Assembly (NCBI GenBank): GCA_018903055.1
Contig: JAHIPW010000065.1
Location: 1-7,320, forward strand
Source of the DNA: DRGV01 sp018903055 [NCBI: bacterium]
GTDB lineage: Bacteria; UBP18; UBA7526
Length of the DNA stretch: 7,320 nt
Reading direction: 5' to 3'
Shown: positions 1 through 4,952 of the stretch, piece after piece
How the letters are laid out: every line of letters starts with the position of its first letter
Position numbering within the stretch: position 1 is the stretch's first letter
Program-made: the position numbers and the translations under genes
Notes under the pieces: model-generated
What the model saw: the letters and a program-made list of their open reading frames with translations, nothing else
Told to the model about the DNA's origin: nothing
Databases searched by the model: none

Positions 1-1
1 G

Positions 2-118
2 AAGATTGTAAAGAGGCTGGAACAGGAACTGGCTACCATAAGAAAACTATCGGTGGAAGAGGTGGAGAGGGAGATTAGAGAGGCAGAAGAGATAGAAAAG
101 ACAGAAGAGCCGGAATAG
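2..118 (+). CDS. C-terminal fragment of an unidentified Glu/Lys-rich protein (5' end outside window)
   Basis: Frame 2 is open from the window edge to a TAG at 116-118, giving 38 residues that end in IEKTEEPE. The fragment is dominated by Glu, Lys, Arg and Leu with helix-like spacing (KRLEQELATIRKLSVEEVE), so it is probably a charged helix or short coiled coil forming the tail of a longer protein. No catalytic motif or recognisable family signature is visible and I do not assign a function. The next gene starts 3 nt after this stop, so the two are probably cotranscribed. The other two forward frames hit early stops or lack comparable composition. Moderately sure that it is coding, not sure what it is. 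Confidence 0.6.
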   Translation, partial: KIVKRLEQELATIRKLSVEEVEREIREAEEIEKTEEPE

Positions 119-121
119 GTA

Positions 122-1195
122 ATGAGAAGATTTGTTATTCTTTCAGCGATACTTATGTTTCTTATTACGTCGTCTCTTTGGGCCCGTCCGCCAGAGGTTT
201 CGCCGTTAGGCGATGCCGGGCAGGAGCCGAAGACGGACGGACAGGCCCAGGAAAAGCCCATTGAATACCTGAGAGGAATGAACCTCTATAGAGAAGGAAA
301 GTATAAAGAGGCGAGAAAAGAGTTTGAGAAGTTCTTAGTCCGTTATCCCAATAGTGCCCTGGCCCCTGAAGCCCTTTTTAAGATGGCGGAAGCAACAGAG
401 GACTTCTGGGAAGCGACCCAGGAGTATCGGAACTTAACCCTGAAGTATTCAGATAGCTCCTTTGCCCCTCAGGCTCAATTCAGGATTGGCCAGTACTATT
501 ATCTAAAAGGGGATTATGGGCAGTCCTTAAAAGACTATCAGAAACTTTTAGAAGTTTATCCCGAAAGTCCCTATGCTCCTGCTTCCCAATATTGGATAGG
601 AAGCATGCTCCTTACCCAGAAGAAATACGGTGAGGCAAGAATAGAGTTCGAAAAGGTTCTAAAGAATTATTTGGAAAGCAATTATCTCGATTGGGCTCAA
701 GTGGGAATTGGGAATTCTTATACTAAAGAAAGAAATTATTCTCTGGCTATAATAGAATATAAAAAAGTCGTCGAGAACTATCCAGAGAGCAATATTCTGA
801 ACCTCGTCTATTTTAATCTGGGAGAATGCTACGAGAATGAAGGAAAGCAAGAGGAGGCCTTAGAAGTTTATCAGAAGTTAACTATCGAATGCCCGGATTC
901 ATTAGAGGCCATAGATGCTCAGAAGAAAATTAGTACCCTTCAGAAGAAGTTTCTTCCTGTAGCAGGGAGATATAGCGTTCAGGTGGGAGCATTTGGTGAG
1001 AGGGCTCGGGCAGATAGGTTAGCTAAGAGATTGAAAGACAAGGGTTATGACACCTATATCATGACCATTACCATAGAGGGAAGAAGCTTCCATCGGGTGA
1101 GGGTGGGAAGATTAGCCACAGAGGCCGAGGCCCAGGAACTGGCCAGGAAACTGAAAGGAGAAGATAGCCTGCCTACCAGAATCTTCAGCGACTAA
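122..1195 (+). CDS. Secreted TPR-repeat protein with C-terminal SPOR domain
   Basis: The 357-residue product starts with a Sec-type signal peptide (basic MRR, hydrophobic residues 4-20, likely cleavage after LWA at 21) and then a short Pro/Gln/Asp-rich linker. Residues about 47-260 hold some six TPR-like helical hairpins, with recurring features such as YREGKYKEARKEFEKFL, YPNSALAPEALFKMA, YPESPYAPASQYWIG and NLGECYENEGKQEEALEVY. This spacing resembles the BamD/CpoB (YbgF) class of periplasmic TPR proteins. Residues about 281-355 form a SPOR domain: YSVQVGAF as first strand, ARADRLAKRLKDKGYD as helix, and HRVRVGRLATEAEAQELARKL as third strand plus helix. SPOR domains of known proteins (FtsN, DamX, RlpA) bind glycan strands stripped of stem peptides, so a periplasmic peptidoglycan-associated scaffold is inferred. 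The gene ends in tandem in-frame TAA TAA stops. The ATG at 122 is the only start upstream of the signal peptide; no strong SD is visible. Confidence 0.9.
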   Translation: MRRFVILSAILMFLITSSLWARPPEVSPLGDAGQEPKTDGQAQEKPIEYLRGMNLYREGKYKEARKEFEKFLVRYPNSALAPEALFKMAEATEDFWEATQEYRNLTLKYSDSSFAPQAQFRIGQYYYLKGDYGQSLKDYQKLLEVYPESPYAPASQYWIGSMLLTQKKYGEARIEFEKVLKNYLESNYLDWAQVGIGNSYTKERNYSLAIIEYKKVVENYPESNILNLVYFNLGECYENEGKQEEALEVYQKLTIECPDSLEAIDAQKKISTLQKKFLPVAGRYSVQVGAFGERARADRLAKRLKDKGYDTYIMTITIEGRSFHRVRVGRLATEAEAQELARKLKGEDSLPTRIFSD

Positions 1196-1212
1196 TAACG
1201 CGAATTGCAACC

Positions 1213-1253
1213 GCCCGTTCAGGATCCTGAGAATCCTTCAGGGTCCGAAGGGC
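1213..1253. repeat. Strong intergenic hairpin (16 bp, two bulges)
   Basis: An imperfect inverted repeat lies 17 nt after the TPR-SPOR gene. The inner arms 1222-1230 (GGATCCTGA) and 1238-1246 (TCAGGGTCC) pair over 9 bp with one G-T wobble around a 7-nt loop. The stem continues outward with TTC 1218-1220 / GAA 1247-1249 and GCCC 1213-1216 / GGGC 1250-1253, with single bulges at 1217 and 1221. A T-tract does not follow on either strand, so it does not look like a standard intrinsic terminator. An mRNA-stabilising or REP-like element is possible. A 12-bp perfect palindrome (1219-1230) inside the left arm offers an alternative local fold. Confidence 0.7.
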
Positions 1254-1285
1254 AAAAACGCAAAAGAATAGTGAAAAACGCAAAA
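1254..1285. repeat. 12-bp direct repeat, 20-bp offset
   Basis: AAAAACGCAAAA occurs exactly at 1254-1265 and again at 1274-1285, with similar A-rich sequence following each copy. The word GCGAATT also appears twice in this spacer, at 1200-1206 and 1294-1300. The spacer 1196-1329 is therefore built of short reiterated words with no visible reading frame. No function is evident. Confidence 0.7.
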
Positions 1286-1312
1286 AGAAGAATGCGAATT
1301 TACACGAATCTT

Positions 1313-1323
1313 GGAGGTGGAGG
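1313..1323 (+). promoter_or_regulatory. Doubled Shine-Dalgarno of the PD40 lipoprotein gene
   Basis: GGAGGTGGAGG contains two overlapping-quality SD cores, GGAGG at 1313-1317 and 1319-1323. The second lies 6 nt before the ATG at 1330. It is the strongest ribosome-binding site visible in the window; it fixes the start and suggests high translation initiation. Confidence 0.85.
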
Positions 1324-1329
1324 TTTAAA

Positions 1330-2514
1330 ATGAAAAGAATTATAGGTATGAGTTTAACAATTATTGTCTTATTCCTCTTGACAGGATGCGCTCATTATCC
1401 TTCAATCTCCTGGTCACCTGATAGCAAGAAGGTGGCCTACACCACTTTCAGACAGGGAGAAAGCCTTGCCCTCTGGACAGCCAACGCAGATGGAAGTGAT
1501 AATAGACCCCTAATGGTTAGCAAGAACAATATTATTCTCTGGCCAGTTTGGTCACCAGATGGAGAGAAAATTGTTTTTAAATTAGGTAAAAGCGATAATT
1601 TCAACCTCTGGGTTATGAATGCTGATGGAAGCAGTAAAAGGCAATTGACCACTGACGGTAAGTGTGATGATTCAGCACCCAGCTGGTCGCCAGATGGCGA
1701 GAGAATTGCCTATTCTTCAGGGAAAGATATCTGGCTCTTGCATCTCGCTATCAAAAGTAAATTCAAATTAACTGAGAAGGGAAAAAACTCTCGTCCTGCC
1801 TATTCACCAGATGGAAAGAGGATTGCCTATACCTCAACAATCGATGTTGAGGCAGAGGAAGATGAGAATGAAGAGGGGGAGAACATCTGGGTGATGGATG
1901 AATATGGAAGCAATAAGATACAGTTAACTACAGATGAGAGTGAAGACTGGTATTTCCTTGTTTGGTCTCCCGATGGGGAGAAGATAGCCTACTGCACAAC
2001 AGAGGATGATATCTGGGTTGTGAATGCGGATGGAAGCAATAAGGTCAAGCTGGCTGATGATACGGCATTCCCCACCTGGTCGCCAGATGGAAAGAGGATT
2101 GCCTTCGGCACAGATACAGGATTAGAAAATATAAACAGTGATGGAACTGATAGGCGACTATTAGTTAAAGAAATGGGATTGATTATATTTCCCGCCTGGT
2201 CTCCTGACGGTGAAAAAATAGCCTATATTGTTGGACTCGGAAAAGAGAAAGAAAAGTATTATCTGGCTTACATAGTAGATGCTGACGGAAGTAATAAGAT
2301 AGCATTGGCTATCGGCCCGGAGAAAACGTTTGTCAAGGGAGAAATCTATCATCAGAAGGGTAAGTATAGACGGGCCATTAGAAAATATAAGAAAGCTATC
2401 TTTAAGCGCAGATTTTTCGGCCTATTTAAAACCTCTCAGCCCACTGAGATAGCTGATGTGGCAATATCCAGAGTTAAAGGATGTCACCGAAAATTAGAGG
2501 AAAGAAAAGAGTGA
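1330..2514 (+). CDS. Lipoprotein with seven-repeat PD40 (TolB-like) beta-propeller and TPR-like tail
   Basis: The 394-residue product has a lipoprotein signal peptide with lipobox LTGC, lipidated Cys20. Seven PD40 motifs of the form [WY]SPDxxKxAY start at residues 28, 74, 119, 158, 212, 250 and 290, several preceded by blade motifs such as WVMNADGS or WVVNADGS. Seven repeats match a closed seven-bladed propeller of the TolB C-terminal type, likely a protein-interaction or ligand platform on a membrane. An acidic insertion (EAEEDENEEGEN, about 174-185) sits between repeats 4 and 5. Residues about 333-357 (KGEIYHQKGKYRRAIRKYKKAI) look like a single TPR hairpin, followed by a basic tail. It is not orthologous TolB in the strict sense: TolB's N-terminal alpha/beta domain is absent and TolB is not normally lipidated. 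Partner and function are unknown. The stop overlaps the start chosen for the next gene (GTGA). Confidence 0.88.
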   Translation: MKRIIGMSLTIIVLFLLTGCAHYPSISWSPDSKKVAYTTFRQGESLALWTANADGSDNRPLMVSKNNIILWPVWSPDGEKIVFKLGKSDNFNLWVMNADGSSKRQLTTDGKCDDSAPSWSPDGERIAYSSGKDIWLLHLAIKSKFKLTEKGKNSRPAYSPDGKRIAYTSTIDVEAEEDENEEGENIWVMDEYGSNKIQLTTDESEDWYFLVWSPDGEKIAYCTTEDDIWVVNADGSNKVKLADDTAFPTWSPDGKRIAFGTDTGLENINSDGTDRRLLVKEMGLIIFPAWSPDGEKIAYIVGLGKEKEKYYLAYIVDADGSNKIALAIGPEKTFVKGEIYHQKGKYRRAIRKYKKAIFKRRFFGLFKTSQPTEIADVAISRVKGCHRKLEERKE

Positions 2515-3200
2515 GATTTATAATTCCTGTAATTACTGCTTTTATTATATTGAGCACTATTTCTGGGGGAAGAATTATGGCACAGGAAGAGAAGAAAATG
2601 ATTGCTCTGCCCAAACCGAAGGTAAGGGGGACTGTTTCCTTAGAAGAGACCATTAAAAAGAGAAGGTCGAGGAGAAACTTTCTGGATAAGCCTTTGACCT
2701 TAGAACAGGTCTCTCAACTCTTATGGGCGGCACAGGGAATTACGGATGAGAGAACCGGTTTTCGGGCCTCTCCCTCTGGTGGAGCCTGCTATCCTCTGGA
2801 CATTTACTTAGTGATAGGGAAGAATAGTGTAGAAGGATTAGAGGCTGGTGTCTACCGTTATCTAGTAAGCAATCATTCCTTAGAGATACACTTAAGAGGA
2901 GACAAGAGGCGGGCTCTTGCCCTGGCCTCCCTGGGTCAGATGTTCATTGCCCGAGCACCGATCTCCATCGTTACGACCGTAGAATATAGTAGAATTACAT
3001 CGAGGTATGGCCAGAGGGGAGTGAGGTATGCTCATATAGAGATAGGCCATGTGGGGGAAAATATCTATCTTCAGACAGAGGCCCTGGGCTTAGGAACGGT
3101 AGCCATAGGCGCCTTCTCAGATGGTATGGTAGCAAAGGTCTTGAGTCTTCCCAGGGGGCATGAGCCTCTCTATATTATGCCGGTTGGCTACCCCAGATAA
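2511..3200 (+). CDS. SagB/ThcOx-type nitroreductase family protein, probably exported
   Basis: This is an FMN-dependent nitroreductase-fold protein of about 229 residues. Family features in order are the N-terminal KKRRSRRNF (about 49-57), the ASPSGGACYP segment (86-95), EIGHVGENIYLQTEALGLGTVAIGAF (about 177-202) and the terminal PVGYP (224-228). The pattern matches stand-alone SagB-type dehydrogenases, whose best-known relatives oxidise azolines in peptide natural products; no cyclodehydratase or precursor peptide gene is visible here, so the substrate is unknown. I chose GTG 2511: it overlaps the upstream stop as GTGA and has AGAGGA at 2496-2501, 9 nt upstream. It also gives a neat signal peptide (RF, hydrophobic FIIPVITAFIILSTI, likely cleavage after RIMA at 24). 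An in-frame ATG at 2481 adds ten basic residues but has poor SD spacing. ATG 2577, with GGGGGA 6 nt upstream, would give a cytosolic form. Confidence 0.85.
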   Translation: MRFIIPVITAFIILSTISGGRIMAQEEKKMIALPKPKVRGTVSLEETIKKRRSRRNFLDKPLTLEQVSQLLWAAQGITDERTGFRASPSGGACYPLDIYLVIGKNSVEGLEAGVYRYLVSNHSLEIHLRGDKRRALALASLGQMFIARAPISIVTTVEYSRITSRYGQRGVRYAHIEIGHVGENIYLQTEALGLGTVAIGAFSDGMVAKVLSLPRGHEPLYIMPVGYPR

Positions 3201-3237
3201 CAGGTTACGTCTAACGGTTACGGTTACGAGGCTCGTT

Positions 3238-3265
3238 TCGGTTATCGGTGATCGGTGGTCGGCTA
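3238..3265. repeat. Four tandem heptamers, consensus TCGGTKA
   Basis: Four contiguous 7-bp units begin at 3238, 3245, 3252 and 3259. They read TCGGTTA, TCGGTGA, TCGGTGG and TCGGCTA, each differing from the consensus at one or two positions. They are preceded by three copies of GGTTACG at 3203, 3216 and 3222. The array lies in the spacer between the nitroreductase gene and miaA. Confidence 0.85.
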
Positions 3266-3266
3266 T

Positions 3267-3336
3267 AGAAAACAGAGATCGGTTGTCAGAAAACAGAAAT
3301 CAGTAGAGAAGATGGAAAACGGAAAACAGTTTTCCC
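3267..3336. repeat. Degenerate heptamer array, words NGAAAAC / NGAAATC (left arm)
   Basis: Read in steps of seven from 3267, this 70-nt stretch gives AGAAAAC, AGAGATC and GGTTGTC, then AGAAAAC, AGAAATC and AGTAGAG, then A-rich units AAGATGG, AAAACGG, AAAACAG and TTTTCCC. The first six units also form a 21-bp direct repeat (3267-3287 against 3288-3308), in which the first 17 positions differ at only two. A perfect 7-bp inverted repeat, GGAAAAC/GTTTTCC, lies at 3321-3335. No reading frame of note is present. Confidence 0.75.
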
Positions 3337-3363
3337 CGGCCTCGCTCCGCGAAGCGGGGCGGG
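3335..3363. repeat. GC-rich hairpin at the centre of the repeat spacer
   Basis: GCCTCGCT (3339-3346) pairs with AGCGGGGC (3353-3360) over 8 bp with one wobble around the loop CCGCGA. Three more C-G pairs (3335-3337 with 3361-3363) extend the stem across a single bulge at 3338. The sequence is much more GC-rich than its flanks and divides the left (GAAAAC) and right (GTTTTC) heptamer arms. No T-tract immediately follows, so it resembles a REP/MITE core more than a terminator. Confidence 0.75.
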
Positions 3364-3365
3364 CT

Positions 3366-3426
3366 GATTTCAGATTTCCCTACGGTTTTCAGATTTCTGT
3401 CAACTGTTTTCGGATTTCGCTACAGT
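3366..3426. repeat. Degenerate heptamer array, words GATTTCN / GTTTTCN (right arm)
   Basis: Heptamers begin at 3366 (GATTTCA), 3373 (GATTTCC), 3385 (GTTTTCA), 3392 (GATTTCT), 3399 (GTCAACT), 3406 (GTTTTCG), 3413 (GATTTCG) and 3420 (CTACAGT). There is one 5-nt unit, CTACG, at 3380-3384. The words are reverse complements of those in the left arm, so the whole spacer is a loosely inverted structure around the GC hairpin at 3335-3363. Confidence 0.75.
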
Positions 3427-3432
3427 TTTTTT
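3402..3432 (+). terminator. Possible weak intrinsic terminator upstream of miaA
   Basis: AACTGT (3402-3407) pairs with ACAGTT (3422-3427) around a 14-nt loop, and a run of seven T spans 3426-3432. The stem is short and AT-rich with a large loop, and it coincides with the heptamer words, so termination activity is uncertain. It is placed where transcription from the nitroreductase gene could end. Confidence 0.3.
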
Positions 3433-3477
3433 AAGACAAAACGAGTTGCGCAACCCTTCAACGTATGACGAGGGGTG

Positions 3478-4392
3478 ATGAAGAAATCATTAGTGGTGAT
3501 TGTGGGACCGACGGCGGTTGGAAAGAGTGAAGTAGCCATAGAGTTAGCGAAGAAAATAAATGGCGAGATTGTCTCCTGCGACTCGCGTCAAGTCTATGAA
3601 CATCTAAATATCGGAACGGCGAAGTCAACTAAAGAGGAGAGAAAGAAAATCCCTCATCATTTGATTGACATTATAAAGCCGAATGAGGAGTTCAACGCTT
3701 TCCTTTATGCCCAAAGAGCACATGAGGCCATCTCCAAGGTTCACAAAAAGAAGAAGATCCCCATATTAGTCGGTGGTTCTGGGCTATATGTCAGGGCAGT
3801 GCTAAATGGCATCTTCCCTGGAGCAGGAAAGAATAAAGAGATAAGAAACAGATTAGAAAAATTTAGTAGCAGCGCTTTGTATAAAAAATTGAAGGAGACA
3901 GATCCTAAGACTGCCCTTCGCCTTCATCCCCACGATAAAGTGCGGCTCATCCGCGCTTTGGAGGTCTATGAATTGACCGGCCAGCCCATCTCAGCCCTTC
4001 AAAAAGTATCTAAAGAAAAGAAACCTAACTATAATCTAATGATGGTTGGCTTAAAAAGAAAAAGGGAAGAACTATATCAAAGAATTAATAAGCGGGTGGA
4101 GGGGATGATTGAAGGGGGGCTGGTAGAGGAAGTAAGGGGTCTTCTAAAGAAAGGCTTCTCAAAAGATTTAATTGCCCTAAAAGGTTTAGGCTATAAGGAA
4201 ATCATCGGCTATTTGGATAGAGAGTATGGTCTGGAAGAAGCGATTCGTCTCTTGAAGAGAAATAGTAGAAGATTTGCCAAGAGGCAATTGACCTGGTTCA
4301 GCCAAGATAAAAGGATCCACTGGATTGAGATAGCAGAAAAAGACTTGGCGAATAGAGTCGCTTCCCAAATAGCCAATATGGTGGAATGTTAA
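3478..4392 (+). CDS. miaA: tRNA dimethylallyltransferase MiaA
   Basis: MiaA transfers the dimethylallyl group of DMAPP to N6 of A37 in tRNAs reading UNN codons, in the cytosol. The family signatures are all present: P-loop GPTAVGKS (10-17), DSRQVY (35-40) with the catalytic Asp35, GTAK (46-49), PHHLID (59-64), GGSGLY (99-104), HPHDKVRLIRALEVYELTG (about 150-168), ALKGLGYKEIIGYL (233-246) and the C-terminal RRFAKRQLTWF (264-274). The length of 304 residues is normal and nothing is missing. A GTG directly upstream (3475) could add one residue; I prefer ATG 3478 because the GAGGGG at 3470-3475 is already very close. The gene follows a repeat-filled spacer and probably starts a transcription unit. 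It overlaps the next gene by 7 nt (ATGTTAA), so the downstream envelope genes are probably translationally coupled to it. Confidence 0.97.
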   Translation: MKKSLVVIVGPTAVGKSEVAIELAKKINGEIVSCDSRQVYEHLNIGTAKSTKEERKKIPHHLIDIIKPNEEFNAFLYAQRAHEAISKVHKKKKIPILVGGSGLYVRAVLNGIFPGAGKNKEIRNRLEKFSSSALYKKLKETDPKTALRLHPHDKVRLIRALEVYELTGQPISALQKVSKEKKPNYNLMMVGLKRKREELYQRINKRVEGMIEGGLVEEVRGLLKKGFSKDLIALKGLGYKEIIGYLDREYGLEEAIRLLKRNSRRFAKRQLTWFSQDKRIHWIEIAEKDLANRVASQIANMVEC

Positions 4393-4952
4393 AAGTGTAT
4401 AGATTTTTAATGATTTCTCTAATCCTATCCTTCCTTATCCTGGGATGTGCAGCGAAGAAGGAGGTCCTCTTACCATCTGAAGAAGTAGTAAAAGGAAAGG
4501 TCATTACTCGAGGAAAATTTGCTTATCTCTTAACCACCGGATTAAATTGGGAAGGGATTGAGAAACGGCCAAAGAAGGTAATCATTATTGATATCTCACA
4601 GAACCCTTATAGGAACGAGATAAAAAAGGTAGCAAAGATGGAAATCATGGAGGTCTACCCCAACCATACCTTCCTGCCCGATAAGACTTTGAATCGGGGG
4701 GAATGTGCTAAAATCGTTGAAAATATTTTGGTCACGATAAAGGGAAAGGAGAAGTGGAGAAAGAAGTACCTTGGTAAACCCTCTCCCTTTCCCGATGTTC
4801 CTAACTATCATCGCCATTTCAATGCTATCATGCTTGCCACAAAGAAGAATACCATGAAACCCTATCGAGATGGGAGATTCCGACCCGGACTTCCTTTATC
4901 TCCAGGAGAGGCGAGAAGGGTAATCAGAAGACTGGAGCGCCATTTCAAATGA
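4386..4952 (+). CDS. SLH-domain lipoprotein
   Basis: The 188-residue product has a lipoprotein signal peptide ending in lipobox LILGC with Cys21 as the lipidation site. The mature part is SLH-like. A first half-unit centres on ITRGKFAYLL (40-49). A second unit runs about 67-115 (IIDISQ, IMEVYPNHTFLPDKTLNRGECAKIVENIL), and a third about 135-184 (FPDVPNYHRHFNAIMLA, MKPYRDGRFRPGLPLSPGEARRVIRRLE). The ITRGK, LNRGE and LSPGE segments sit where SLH domains carry their TRAE-type binding motif. SLH domains of known proteins bind peptidoglycan-attached polymers or modified peptidoglycan, so a lipid-anchored wall tether is inferred; which membrane holds it is not determined. The start overlaps miaA by 7 nt, and its stop overlaps the SpoIID gene's start (ATGA), which links it closely to a peptidoglycan hydrolase. 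GTG 4395 is a less likely alternative start. Confidence 0.85.
   Translation: MLKVYRFLMISLILSFLILGCAAKKEVLLPSEEVVKGKVITRGKFAYLLTTGLNWEGIEKRPKKVIIIDISQNPYRNEIKKVAKMEIMEVYPNHTFLPDKTLNRGECAKIVENILVTIKGKEKWRKKYLGKPSPFPDVPNYHRHFNAIMLATKKNTMKPYRDGRFRPGLPLSPGEARRVIRRLERHFK

Noticed and set aside
122-2514. A tol-pal type locus (CpoB-like TPR protein next to a TolB-like propeller)
   Set aside because: The propeller protein lacks TolB's N-terminal domain and is lipidated; no tolQ, tolR, tolA or OmpA-like pal is present; the TPR protein ends in SPOR, unlike CpoB.
2511-3200. A thiazole/oxazole-modified peptide (bacteriocin) cluster around the SagB-like gene
   Set aside because: No cyclodehydratase, precursor peptide or transporter gene is seen; stand-alone members of this family are common.
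3445-3454. Perfect 10-bp palindrome GTTGCGCAAC ahead of miaA as an operator
   Set aside because: A single short palindrome with no second copy or identifiable promoter elements around it; chance occurrence is plausible.
3201-3474. CRISPR array
   Set aside because: Units are 7 bp, contiguous and degenerate; there are no 20-40 bp repeats with unique spacers and no cas genes.
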